Assembly (NCBI RefSeq): GCF_014385165.1
Contig: NZ_JACRTF010000001.1
Span: 3,224,001 to 3,288,000, forward strand
Source of the DNA: Jilunia laotingensis
GTDB lineage: Bacteria > Bacteroidota > Bacteroidia > Bacteroidales > Bacteroidaceae
DNA length: 64,000 nt
Direction of reading: 5' to 3'
Shown: positions 9,088-17,747 of the stretch, in pieces
Layout of the letters: every line of letters starts with the position of its first letter
Numbering within the stretch: the first letter of the stretch is position 1
The notes under the pieces: generated by a model
What the model was told of the DNA's origin: nothing
Seen by the model: the letters and a program-made list of their open reading frames with translations, nothing else
Database searches by the model: none
Made by a program: the position numbers and the translations under genes

Positions 9088-10287
9088 ATGCCAATCATAT
9101 CCATTCGCGGAAACGAAATGCCTGCTTCGCCTATCAGAAAACTGGCTCCTCTTGCCGATGCTGCCAAACAAAGAGGAGTGCATGTGTTCCACCTGAACAT
9201 CGGACAGCCTGATCTGCCCACACCACAGGTCGCGATTGATGCGATACGGAATATCGATCGTAAAGTATTGGAGTATAGCCCGAGCGCTGGCTACCGCAGT
9301 TATCGTGAAAAATTGGTAGGCTATTATGAGAAGTTCAACATCCATCTCTCTGCGGACGATATCATCATTACTTCCGGTGGTTCGGAAGCGGTATTGTTTT
9401 CGTTCATGTCTTGCCTCAATCCGGGCGATGAGATTATTGTTCCGGAACCTGCTTATGCCAATTATATGGCATTCGCCATTTCTGCCGGGGCAAAGATACG
9501 TACCATTGCCACTACCATCGAAGAGGGTTTCTCTTTGCCAAAGGTCGAGAAGTTTGAGGAACTGATTAACGAACGTACCAAAGCTATCCTGATATGCAAT
9601 CCGAACAACCCGACTGGTTATCTTTACACCCGTAGGGAAATGAACCAGATTCGTGATCTGGTGAAGAAATACGATTTGTTTCTTTTCTCGGATGAAGTGT
9701 ATCGTGAATTCATATATACAGGTTCCCCTTATATCTCTGCCTGCCATTTGGAAGGCATTGAACAGAATGTCGTGTTGATTGACTCCGTTTCCAAACGGTA
9801 TTCGGAATGTGGCATCCGCGTCGGTGCCCTGATCACCAAGAATAAGGAAGTGCGGGATGCCGTCATGAAGTTTTGCCAGGCGCGGTTAAGTCCTCCTTTG
9901 ATCGGTCAGATCGCTGCCGAAGCTTCATTGGATGCGGGTGAGGAATATTTGCGGGATACGTACGATGAGTATGTGGAACGGCGTAAATGCCTCATTGATG
10001 GTTTGAACCGTATTCCAGGCGTATATTCTCCGATTCCTATGGGAGCGTTCTATACCGTAGCCAAATTGCCGGTGGACGATTCTGATAAGTTCTGTGCATG
10101 GTGTCTTTCTGAATTTAACTATGAAGGTCAGACTGTCTTTATGGCACCTGCTTCTGGCTTCTATACCACTCCGGGTTCGGGGCGCAATGAAGTCCGTATC
10201 GCTTATGTGTTGAAGAAAGAAGATTTGACCCGTGCCCTTTTTGTTTTGCAAAAGGCACTGGAAGCTTATCCGGGACGAACGGAATGA
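9088..10287 (+). CDS. PLP-dependent class I/II aminotransferase
   Basis: 399 residues of the fold-type I aspartate aminotransferase family. Visible: a glycine-rich cofactor region (TSGGSEAVLFSFM), NPNNPTGYLY with the Asn that contacts PLP, the DEVYREF segment, and the Schiff-base Lys in DSVSKRYSECGIRVGA. The C-terminal RIAYV holds the carboxylate-binding Arg. It transfers an amino group between an amino acid and a 2-oxo acid; the exact substrate cannot be read from sequence. The last 4 bases overlap the start of the downstream permease gene, so the two are co-transcribed. Confidence 0.85.
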   Translation: MPIISIRGNEMPASPIRKLAPLADAAKQRGVHVFHLNIGQPDLPTPQVAIDAIRNIDRKVLEYSPSAGYRSYREKLVGYYEKFNIHLSADDIIITSGGSEAVLFSFMSCLNPGDEIIVPEPAYANYMAFAISAGAKIRTIATTIEEGFSLPKVEKFEELINERTKAILICNPNNPTGYLYTRREMNQIRDLVKKYDLFLFSDEVYREFIYTGSPYISACHLEGIEQNVVLIDSVSKRYSECGIRVGALITKNKEVRDAVMKFCQARLSPPLIGQIAAEASLDAGEEYLRDTYDEYVERRKCLIDGLNRIPGVYSPIPMGAFYTVAKLPVDDSDKFCAWCLSEFNYEGQTVFMAPASGFYTTPGSGRNEVRIAYVLKKEDLTRALFVLQKALEAYPGRTE

Positions 10288-11528
10288 GTCTTTCCCTTTT
10301 CATCGCCCGTCGACTTTATCGTGATACTGATGGTGGCAAACAGGTATCACGACCCGCAGTTCTCATTGCTATGGTGGGAATCGCCATCGGTCTTGCCGTG
10401 ATGATTATCACCGTGGCGGTAGTGATCGGCTTTAAGAAAGAGGTGCGTGAAAAAGTGACCGGTTTCGGTTCGCACATACAAATCAGTAATTTCGATGCAG
10501 TCCGGTCGTACGAGACGCATCCCATTGTAGTAAACGACAGCTTGATGGCCATGCTTTCCGCTTATCCCGAAGTAAAGCATGTGCAACGTTATTCCACAAA
10601 GCCGGGAATAATTAAGACAGATGAGGCTTTTCAGGGCATGGTGCTGAAAGGCGTAGGACCGGAATTTGATGCTTCATTTTTTGGAAAACATTTGATAGAG
10701 GGTGAGATTCCGGTTTTCAGTGATTCGGTTGCCACGAATCAGGTTATTGTTTCGAAAGCCATGGCGGATAAGTTGCAATTGAATTTGGGTGATAAAATCT
10801 ATACCTACTATATTCAAGGGGATGTACGTGTCCGTCCTTTGACCATTAAAGGGATTTACCAAACTAACTTTTCCGAATATGACAACCTGTTTTTGCTGAC
10901 AGACCTGTATACCGTGAACCGGCTGAATAAGTGGAAGCCCGGTCAGGTAAGTGGCGCGGAGATTGAAATACGGGAGTATGACAAGCTGGAAGAGGTGACG
11001 TATGAGATAGCCGAAAATACGGATAACCGTCCGGATGAATACGGTGGGGTATATTTCGTGCAAAACATCGAACAGATGAATCCTCAGATCTTCGAATGGT
11101 TGGGACTACTCGATCTCAATGTGTGGGTTATTTTGATTCTTATGGTGGGTGTTGCCGGATTTACGATGATATCCGGACTGTTGATCATCATCATCGAAAG
11201 GACGAATATGATTGGGATTCTAAAGGCATTAGGAGCCGATAATTTTATGATCCGTAAAGTCTTTCTTTGGTTTTCCGTTTTCCTTATAGGGAAGGGAATG
11301 ATTTGGGGAAATGCCATCGGATTGGCGTTCTGTGTTTTGCAATCCCGGTTTCATCTTTTCAAACTCGATCCTGAGAGTTATTATGTGGATTCGGTTCCGG
11401 TTGATTTTAATATCTGGTTGTTTCTGCTCATTAATGCCGCAACGCTGTTGGCTTCCGTATTGATGCTCGTAGGACCTTCATTTCTGATTACGAAAATCAA
11501 TCCTGCGAGTTCAATGCGGTATGAATGA
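10284..11528 (+). CDS. FtsX/LolC/LolE-like ABC transporter permease
   Basis: 414 residues. One transmembrane helix near the N-terminus (about 25-50, AVLIAMVGIAIGLAVMIITV), a large MacB-type periplasmic domain (about 50-275), then three helices in the C-terminal third (WVILILMVGVAGFTMISGLLIII and following), the usual order for this family. Members of this fold move lipoproteins or other hydrophobic cargo out of the inner membrane with a separate ATPase; none is adjacent here. It overlaps the aminotransferase by 4 bp. Its stop codon abuts the stop of the convergent gene with no gap. Confidence 0.82.
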   Translation: MSLSLFIARRLYRDTDGGKQVSRPAVLIAMVGIAIGLAVMIITVAVVIGFKKEVREKVTGFGSHIQISNFDAVRSYETHPIVVNDSLMAMLSAYPEVKHVQRYSTKPGIIKTDEAFQGMVLKGVGPEFDASFFGKHLIEGEIPVFSDSVATNQVIVSKAMADKLQLNLGDKIYTYYIQGDVRVRPLTIKGIYQTNFSEYDNLFLLTDLYTVNRLNKWKPGQVSGAEIEIREYDKLEEVTYEIAENTDNRPDEYGGVYFVQNIEQMNPQIFEWLGLLDLNVWVILILMVGVAGFTMISGLLIIIIERTNMIGILKALGADNFMIRKVFLWFSVFLIGKGMIWGNAIGLAFCVLQSRFHLFKLDPESYYVDSVPVDFNIWLFLLINAATLLASVLMLVGPSFLITKINPASSMRYE

Positions 11529-12461
11529 TTAATATTGCAATTTTACTGCTACCGGGAAGTGGTCGGACGGTACGCGAGCTTCGTAGCTTTCAACTTCAAT
11601 TCCTGTTGGAGCATCTTTGATATCGGCTTTTTCCGCTCCTGTTTCTTTCATGCTTCGATAGGTATCGGTCAATACTCCGTACTTCTTGACTTCAAACATC
11701 GGTGATACGAATACGTGGTCGATGCGACTTTCCGTAAAGTTTGCCGGATCGTAACTGTTGAACGTTCCGTTGGTGGCATAGCGGAATTCGGCTGCCTCAT
11801 ACGAATCTTTCAATACACCTTTGCTGACGAATGCCTTGTATGAATCATGACTCTGGTCAACGTTAAAGTCTCCGGTAAGGATGGCAGGCAGGTCGCTTCC
11901 CAATTCTTTCATTTTGTCCTGTACCAGGAAAGCACTTTCCACGCGCGCTTGTTTGCCGATATGATCCATGTGCAGGTTAAAAAAGAGGAATTCAAAGCCG
12001 GTGTCTTTGCACTTGAAATGTCCCCAACTGCAAATGCGGGGCAGTACGGCATCCCATCCGATGCTCGGTGTATCCGGGGTAGTCGAAAGCCAGAAGTCTC
12101 CCTTGTCGATCACATCGAATTTATCCGTGCGGTAGAAGATTGCGGAATGTTCACCTTTCAGTTTACCGTCATCGCGTCCTACACCGATGTAAGCGTAATC
12201 CGGAAGCGATGCTTTCAGGTCTTCCAATTGCCAGATGAATCCCTCTTGTGTTCCGAAGATGTCGAAATCATGGTATTGCACCATTTGGGCGATTACTGGG
12301 AAACGCTGTCCCCAACCGTTCCCTGCTGCCGAGTCACCGGCATTGGCATTGCGAAGATTGTAAGATGCTGCTGTAAAAGAACCGTGTTTTACGGGTTGTT
12401 GATTCTGACAACTGAATAATCCTATCAGTAGGATGGAAAAAATTAAGAGTTTGTTCCTCAT
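11529..12461 (-). CDS. Endonuclease/exonuclease/phosphatase-family lipoprotein
   Basis: 310 residues. The N-terminus MRNKLLIFSILLIGLFSC is a lipoprotein signal with Cys at about 18, so the protein is membrane-anchored outside the cytoplasm. All hallmarks of the Mg-dependent EEP fold are present: TQEGF (metal-binding Glu), NLHMDHIG, TGDFNVD (catalytic Asp/Asn), SRIDHVF and PSDHFPV. The family cleaves phosphoester bonds in nucleic acids, inositol phosphates or lipids; the secreted lipoprotein type in Bacteroides has no single known substrate. The gene follows the glycosyltransferase by 31 bp on the same strand. Confidence 0.85.
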   Translation of the reverse strand: MRNKLLIFSILLIGLFSCQNQQPVKHGSFTAASYNLRNANAGDSAAGNGWGQRFPVIAQMVQYHDFDIFGTQEGFIWQLEDLKASLPDYAYIGVGRDDGKLKGEHSAIFYRTDKFDVIDKGDFWLSTTPDTPSIGWDAVLPRICSWGHFKCKDTGFEFLFFNLHMDHIGKQARVESAFLVQDKMKELGSDLPAILTGDFNVDQSHDSYKAFVSKGVLKDSYEAAEFRYATNGTFNSYDPANFTESRIDHVFVSPMFEVKKYGVLTDTYRSMKETGAEKADIKDAPTGIEVESYEARVPSDHFPVAVKLQY

Positions 12462-12492
12462 GTTGATAATTTTAGTGTTTAATAATAGCTTC

Positions 12493-13665
12493 TTATCTTC
12501 TCATAAAATCTCCCTTGCCGCGATAGACACGGTACAACCTGAATTTCAGTGTTTGTAGCGGTTGTAAAATATCGAATAAGGGCAAGGAAAAATAATAATG
12601 TCTTTGTTCTTTTTGCTCTGTCGCTGTCTTATTGATAATAAATGCTTGTACCGTGAAGCGCAATAGCCACGCAAAGAGAGCGATGGAGGCAACAATCCAG
12701 TGAAAATGCAACACTCCCAGCACAATAGCGGTCAGGAATGCTGCATAAAATAAGAGACGGCTGAAAGTTTCAAACCCCAGAAAGTATCTTTGTGAGCCTT
12801 GATAGTAACGTGCAGTAGCCAGATAACTGATTTTCTCTTCTTTCCAGTCTTTATATCTTTCTACCGGTTGCATCCTTACAATGGCATTGCTGTCTGTTTC
12901 TACCCGTGTATTTTCTCCGTTTGCCACTTGGTTGATGAATAAATCATCTTCACCCCGTTGTAAGTTCAGGTGGGTGGAGTATCCCTTTTGCGAGAAGAAT
13001 AATTCTTTGCGATAAGCCAGGTTCCTGCCGATTGCCATATAAGGCTTTCCTGCAAGTGCGAATCCCAGATATCGTAAAGAGGTGAATAGCGAATCGAACG
13101 CAATCCGCTTGTGCAACCATCCTTTACAAGGTTCGTATCCGCTATAGCCTAATACGACCTGTGTCCGTGGCGTGAAGTTACGTGCCATCAGGCACAACCA
13201 CTGATTGCTTGCCGGTTTGCAATTTGCTTCCGTAAATACCAGCCAATCGTGTTTGCTAGCTTTAATGCCCAGTGTCAAAGCTAGTTTCTTACGACTGATG
13301 TAACGTGCGCTGTCCGGTGTGAAACTATGATACAAATGGCGGTATTTTTCTTCCAATAGAGTCAGCACCTCTTCGCTTTCGTCTGTCGAGCCGTCATTGA
13401 TGACGATCACTTCGAATTGTGGATAATCCTGTTCGAGTATGGCAGGCAGGAAGCAACGCAGGTTTTCCGATTCGTTACGGGCGCAGATGATGACGGAGAG
13501 GGGAGGAAGCTCCTGAGTGAAATGTATTTCGCCTTTCCGGTCGGCAGTGTTTCGTATGTGTATCCGGTTGTAAAGCCCCAGATAGTAGATGAGTTGGATA
13601 ATCAGAAGAACACCTGTCGCAGCTAGTAGAATCGTGTCGATGGTGTTGAATGTAAATGCTTCCAT
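12493..13665 (-). CDS. Membrane-anchored family 2 glycosyltransferase
   Basis: 390 residues from MEAFTFNTIDT; an upstream in-frame ATG at 13704 adds 13 unlikely residues. An N-terminal transmembrane helix (about 10-30) is followed by a GT-A domain starting at PPLSVIICARNESENL. VINDGSTDESEE supplies nucleotide-sugar contacts, and GEDDLFINQ looks like the acceptor-site ED motif. The region around QRYFLG holds a weak Q/RxxRW-like site. Two or three helices close the protein. It transfers a sugar from a nucleotide donor at the inner membrane; product unknown. Confidence 0.82.
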   Translation of the reverse strand: MEAFTFNTIDTILLAATGVLLIIQLIYYLGLYNRIHIRNTADRKGEIHFTQELPPLSVIICARNESENLRCFLPAILEQDYPQFEVIVINDGSTDESEEVLTLLEEKYRHLYHSFTPDSARYISRKKLALTLGIKASKHDWLVFTEANCKPASNQWLCLMARNFTPRTQVVLGYSGYEPCKGWLHKRIAFDSLFTSLRYLGFALAGKPYMAIGRNLAYRKELFFSQKGYSTHLNLQRGEDDLFINQVANGENTRVETDSNAIVRMQPVERYKDWKEEKISYLATARYYQGSQRYFLGFETFSRLLFYAAFLTAIVLGVLHFHWIVASIALFAWLLRFTVQAFIINKTATEQKEQRHYYFSLPLFDILQPLQTLKFRLYRVYRGKGDFMRR

Positions 13666-13735
13666 TGATTTGACATCGTTATTTGTGACTACAAAGATAC
13701 GCAATTTTTGAGAGAATCACTGCCTGGGGGAAGGG

Positions 13736-14746
13736 TTATTTTTTCCCGTCCAGGTATTCTCTTTTGAACATGTCTACGAACAGGAAGAAGAGGGAAAGAA
13801 GCAACGGGCCGAAGATCACCCCCATAAAGCCGAATAAGGAAAGTCCGATGACGACTCCGAAAATAGTGATCAACGGATGGATGTCCGCCATTCTCTTTTG
13901 CAGGATAAAGCGGATCAGATTGTCGAGTTGGGATACGACGATGGCACCGTAGGCAACCAATCCGATCCCGTTGAATAAGTCACCGGTGAGTGCCATATAT
14001 ACAGCTGTGGGGAACCATATGAGGGCTGTACCTACCATCGGGATGACCGTGGCAAAACAGGTCAGGAATCCGAGTAACAATGCGTTCGGTGTACCGAAAA
14101 TGAAATAGCCGATCATGGCTACCCCGCCTTGTATGACGGCTAATAACGGAATACCGATAGCGTTGGAACGGACAATCATATTTATTTCATGGATCACATG
14201 CTGGGTGTTTGTTGCATTGAACGGTAAAATCTCGTTGATGTATGCTTCCATTTTCGTACCGCCTATCAGCATGAAATAAAGAACGAATACCAATACAAAA
14301 AGGTTGACTGCAAAACTGCTGATGCCTCCCATTACTGCCTGTCCGATGCGGGGAAGTACGGAAGCGATGAATGATAAAGTGTCGCTACCCAATACGTCAT
14401 AACCTGTTCTTTCCTTAATGATTTTTGCCGTTTCTTCGATAGGGGTGATGATTGATTGTGGGTCGAGATTGAAGTTCTGTAATTTGCTCACCACCAGCCA
14501 TACGGTAAGTGCCAAAGGAATCAGGAAACAGAATATGGCTTCGGCTGTAATGAGCGTAGCAGCGAAGCTACGTTTCATTTTTCGTTTTTCGGTGAGGTGT
14601 ATCATCTGTTTCCTGACAAGAATATAGATGGTCAATGCTCCTAACAATCCTCCCAGAAAAGGGGTGATTTGCCGGAAGAGGATAAAACCTACACCCAGAA
14701 TGATGGTGATTAGAGAATATTTCCAGTATTGTTCTTTAATGCTCAT
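13736..14746 (-). CDS. AI-2E family (PerM-like) membrane transporter
   Basis: 336 residues from MSIKEQYWKY; the frame opens 11 codons earlier. About eight hydrophobic helices are seen, with a long soluble stretch near 90-150 and the conserved family C-terminal region (LDNLIRFILQKRMADIHPLITIFGVVIGLSLFGFMG split around helices). Family members are inner-membrane proteins linked to autoinducer-2 export, Na+/H+ exchange or unknown cargo, so the substrate is open. The gene lies 69 bp after the thioredoxin gene on the same strand. Confidence 0.85.
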   Translation of the reverse strand: MSIKEQYWKYSLITIILGVGFILFRQITPFLGGLLGALTIYILVRKQMIHLTEKRKMKRSFAATLITAEAIFCFLIPLALTVWLVVSKLQNFNLDPQSIITPIEETAKIIKERTGYDVLGSDTLSFIASVLPRIGQAVMGGISSFAVNLFVLVFVLYFMLIGGTKMEAYINEILPFNATNTQHVIHEINMIVRSNAIGIPLLAVIQGGVAMIGYFIFGTPNALLLGFLTCFATVIPMVGTALIWFPTAVYMALTGDLFNGIGLVAYGAIVVSQLDNLIRFILQKRMADIHPLITIFGVVIGLSLFGFMGVIFGPLLLSLFFLFVDMFKREYLDGKK

Positions 14747-14815
14747 TGGCGTTTCATGTTTAATAGAAAATATAAACATAAAACGCCAATGAAAGTTCTT
14801 TTGTTTTTCTGCAAA

Positions 14816-15295
14816 TTACTTGCTTAACAAAACATCATTGATTGCTTTTTTCAATTGGTCTTTGGGCAATGCACCTTGAATTACCTGTGGGTCTTTACCC
14901 ATCGGAGCAAAAATCAGAGTCGGTATGCTGCGTATGCCGAAGGCTGAGGCAAGATCCTTTTCCTGGTCTACGTCTATTTTATAGATATATATCTTACCGT
15001 CATACTCTTTTGCCAATTCCTCCAATACGGGTGAGATTGCTTTGCAAGGACCGCACCAAGTGGCATAGAAGTCGATGATGGCGGGTTTGTCACCTTCGTA
15101 TTTCCACTCGTTCGGATTGGCTTCGAAGTTATATACTTTCTTTAAAAACTCAGCTTTGGTTAAATGTATTACACTCATATTCGTTTCTTTTTTGTTATTA
15201 TTTATGTTTTCATTATTCTCATTTGCATTACTGGCACAGGCACTGAGTGCCAGCATAAGACTAACAATAGTAAGAGTCGTTTTGATTAGTTTCAT
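14816..15295 (-). CDS. Thioredoxin-fold lipoprotein
   Basis: 159 residues from MKLIKTTLTI. The signal peptide ends in LSAC (lipobox), then an Asn-rich linker and a full thioredoxin domain with the active-site FYATWCGPCKAIS and cis-Pro segment IRSIPTLIF. It probably reduces or isomerises disulfides outside the cytoplasm, anchored by lipid. An internal Met in KKETNMSVIH could make a cytosolic form, but the upstream start has the better promoter distance. A clear promoter lies at 15325-15355. Confidence 0.88.
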   Translation of the reverse strand: MKLIKTTLTIVSLMLALSACASNANENNENINNNKKETNMSVIHLTKAEFLKKVYNFEANPNEWKYEGDKPAIIDFYATWCGPCKAISPVLEELAKEYDGKIYIYKIDVDQEKDLASAFGIRSIPTLIFAPMGKDPQVIQGALPKDQLKKAINDVLLSK

Positions 15296-15324
15296 ATACA
15301 TATTTTTTTTATTTGATTGATGTT

Positions 15325-15355
15325 GCAAAGATAGAGGCTTTGGAGGACGTTCAAA
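15325..15355 (-). promoter_or_regulatory. Promoter for the thioredoxin lipoprotein
   Basis: Minus-strand TTTG (15352-15355), 18 nt, then TATCTTTGC (15325-15333), close to the Bacteroides consensus. It lies about 30 nt upstream of the start codon. Confidence 0.6.
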
Positions 15356-15670
15356 ATAGCAATATAGCTGAATGAATTGTCAATTCTTCCCGTAGACTTA
15401 ATAAATACAGAAAAACAGCTATAACCTATACTTTTCAGGAATGTTTACTGTGAAAGTTATATTAATACTTCCTTTAAATAATCGTGTGAAGAAGAGGAAG
15501 ATGAGTTTTTTTCTTATATTATTTGAGTTTAACTCTTCTCTCCTCTTCTCTTCTATACTATGTTTGTTTTCTTCTCTGCTTGCTACTTGGTTTATTTTGG
15601 CTTTCTACTTGGCTTATTGCTTAGCTTTCTGGCATTCTTTTATTATAGAAACTAGTATGAAGAATCACAC
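15356..15670. other. Intergenic, pyrimidine-rich on the plus strand, no gene seen
   Basis: Between the bioD stop and the thioredoxin promoter. Long CT-rich stretches around 15530-15640 create a hydrophobic but unconvincing open frame on the plus strand. No hairpin terminator for the bio operon was recognised. Confidence 0.5.
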
Positions 15671-16315
15671 TTATTTAATCTCTGGTACAAGCATAAATTG
15701 TGTTTCTGGGAAATGTTTTCTGATATAATTTTCAATAAATGCCTGTGTGTCTTCTTGTATGGTTTTATCTTTTACCGTAGGATAGAGATTATACATCACA
15801 GTGTGCAGATGAATATTCCTGTTTTTTATGGCTTCGAAACTTAACAATGTGTGGTTTATGCTTCCCAATTTACCAGAAGTTACAAAGATAAGAGGATAGT
15901 TTTTTTGTGCTATGTAATCGATCGTGAGCAATTCTTCGGTCAGAGGAACCATCAGACCACCTGCTCCTTCAAGGAGAACGGTGTCGTATCGTTGGCTCAG
16001 TTCTTCAGTTGCTTGTTCCATTTTATTAAAATCGATCTCCCTTCTGTCCAATCGTGCAGCAAGATGTGGGGATGCGGGGTATGAAAATATTTCCGGCATC
16101 GTTAATCCGAGCCGATCTTCTTCAGTATGGGGAATGCCCATGATACGGCGGTGCAGGTCTATGTCTTCCGAATAGCCTATATTCCCGGTCTGGATAAATT
16201 TTTGGGTGATCGTCCGGTTCCCTTGTCGATTCAGTTCACGGGCAAGAAAGCCTGTGGCATAACTCTTTCCGGCATCGGTGTCAATGCCGGAAACAAATAA
16301 AACATTCTCTTTCAT
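15671..16315 (-). CDS. bioD: Dethiobiotin synthetase
   Basis: 214 residues. The P-loop GIDTDAGKSYAT at the N-terminus corresponds to the BioD nucleotide site. LLEGAGGLMVPL carries the second conserved glycine-rich motif, and PLIFVTSGKLGSINH fits the substrate region. It closes the ureido ring of dethiobiotin from 7,8-diaminopelargonate, CO2 and ATP in the cytoplasm. It is the last gene of the bio operon; its ATG overlaps the bioC stop by 4 bp. Confidence 0.93.
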   Translation of the reverse strand: MKENVLFVSGIDTDAGKSYATGFLARELNRQGNRTITQKFIQTGNIGYSEDIDLHRRIMGIPHTEEDRLGLTMPEIFSYPASPHLAARLDRREIDFNKMEQATEELSQRYDTVLLEGAGGLMVPLTEELLTIDYIAQKNYPLIFVTSGKLGSINHTLLSFEAIKNRNIHLHTVMYNLYPTVKDKTIQEDTQAFIENYIRKHFPETQFMLVPEIK

Positions 16316-17067
16316 GATTTTTTCTTTTTTGCAATAATATAAATTGGATGATAAGTCAATGACACGGAAGCATGGTTTCCGAATCGGGCAATGTATTCTT
16401 CACAAAAATGATTTAGTTCGCGTCGTGTCCATCGTTGTAGACCTGTACCCGTTACTCCTGTTTCCTTCAGGTGGCGAAGTACATGAAGTGGACTCTTGAA
16501 AGAACGCGAGCAAATGGTTTCCTCGGAGTGTACGATTGTGTAAAATGGTGTGAGGGATGCTTCGAGATTTTGTAGTGGACGGTAGGGGAGTCCTTTATCT
16601 GTAATGGAACGTATTTCCTTCATATTCTCTTCCCCGAAAGTGGTAAAAGCAAAATAGCCGTTTTGCTTTAGGTAGTGGATGCTATGCCGGAAGAAATTTT
16701 CCGGATCCTCGAACCATTGCAGTGTGGAGCAAGAGGTAAGCAGGTCTGTGTCTTCCGGAAAATGAAGCTTTTCGGCATCACCGGATATGAAGGTAGCCCC
16801 CTTGTCGATAAGGTCTATGCAGCAACTCTGCATATCGCTGCAAAGGTCGTTAAGAATCAACTTTTCGGGTTGGAACGTTTGGTAAAGCAAACGGGAATAA
16901 TGTGCTGTGCCACATCCGAATTCAACCACTTGTTTCGGTGACGGATGGGGGAGGTATCTTTTCAACAGATCGATCATTCGTTCAGCTATCTGCTGCTGCA
17001 CACCAGACTCTTGTGGATAGGTGTGTATGGCTTTTGAAAAGCGTTCGGCTATGAGTCGTTTATTCAT
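16312..17067 (-). CDS. bioC: Malonyl-ACP O-methyltransferase
   Basis: 251 residues. Class I SAM-dependent methyltransferase with the SAM motif VVEFGCGTAHYSRLL near residue 48, GDAEKLHF for motif II and the family segment CSTLQWFEDP. The N-terminus (KRLIAERFSKAIHTY) is typical of BioC. It methylates the free carboxyl of malonyl-ACP so that fatty-acid synthase can build the pimeloyl chain. It lies 4 bp after bioG and overlaps bioD by 4 bp. Confidence 0.93.
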   Translation of the reverse strand: MNKRLIAERFSKAIHTYPQESGVQQQIAERMIDLLKRYLPHPSPKQVVEFGCGTAHYSRLLYQTFQPEKLILNDLCSDMQSCCIDLIDKGATFISGDAEKLHFPEDTDLLTSCSTLQWFEDPENFFRHSIHYLKQNGYFAFTTFGEENMKEIRSITDKGLPYRPLQNLEASLTPFYTIVHSEETICSRSFKSPLHVLRHLKETGVTGTGLQRWTRRELNHFCEEYIARFGNHASVSLTYHPIYIIAKKKKS

Positions 17068-17071
17068 TTTA

Positions 17072-17743
17072 TTATAAAATTGGTTGAACGGTCGGATTCG
17101 TCAGAAGTTCGGAAAATAGTAATTCGTTGTAATGTGCTTCCTCGTTTTCAAAGATGCAGGTATTGGTTTCTTCCCAAGCTCTCTGTTGGTTGACGGGAGG
17201 GAAGATACGGTCGTTCTTTCCGATAAAGGCTTTTTGCCAAGTGAAATTACCAGACGGTACGCGGGTATAGTTCAGCCTAATCATTTCCAATTCCTCTTTT
17301 AATTCTTCCACTGGGCGTTGAGGCATCTTTTGTAGGAAACATTTGAAAGTAGCGTTGTCTTTGCACATACGGTGAAAGAATTTCTGAAGAGTGGTTTTGT
17401 CCAGGTTTTCCAATGTACCCTGATAAATCGAGGGAGGGATTCCTTTGAATTCGTCAATGGGAAAAGGAGTGCCGTTGACGGCAATCGTGTTCCGGTAGGG
17501 AAGCGATAAGCCGGAAAGCACCTGTGACGCTGTCCAGACACCCATTGACCAGGCTATTACATCGATGGAAGTGTATGGACTCAAGGTTGAAAGATTGAAA
17601 TCCATTGTCCGGTAGTCGTAGCAGACCATAAGATCGCTAGTATCGGGATCATAGGATAGGAAAGGGTGGGTATCCATTCCCCAGCCGGCAAAAAAGAGAA
17701 TGAGGTTCTCGTTCCTTTTATGTGTGATGTATTTCTGTATCAT
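17072..17743 (-). CDS. bioG: Pimeloyl-ACP methyl ester esterase, BioG type
   Basis: 223 residues, alpha/beta hydrolase of the DUF452/BioG type. Visible: FFAGWGMDTHPF (oxyanion region), the nucleophile elbow in DVIAWSMGVW, VNGTPFPID, and a C-terminal EAHYNE that may hold the catalytic His. It removes the methyl group from pimeloyl-ACP methyl ester, ending the chain-building steps begun by BioC. BioG replaces BioH in many Bacteroidota. The gene is packed 4 bp from both neighbours. Confidence 0.9.
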   Translation of the reverse strand: MIQKYITHKRNENLILFFAGWGMDTHPFLSYDPDTSDLMVCYDYRTMDFNLSTLSPYTSIDVIAWSMGVWTASQVLSGLSLPYRNTIAVNGTPFPIDEFKGIPPSIYQGTLENLDKTTLQKFFHRMCKDNATFKCFLQKMPQRPVEELKEELEMIRLNYTRVPSGNFTWQKAFIGKNDRIFPPVNQQRAWEETNTCIFENEEAHYNELLFSELLTNPTVQPIL

Positions 17744-17747
17744 TGTT

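Noticed and set aside
15441..15728. 95-codon hydrophobic frame on the plus strand
   Set aside because: Caused by pyrimidine-rich sequence, overlaps the bioD end, no promoter or family resemblance.
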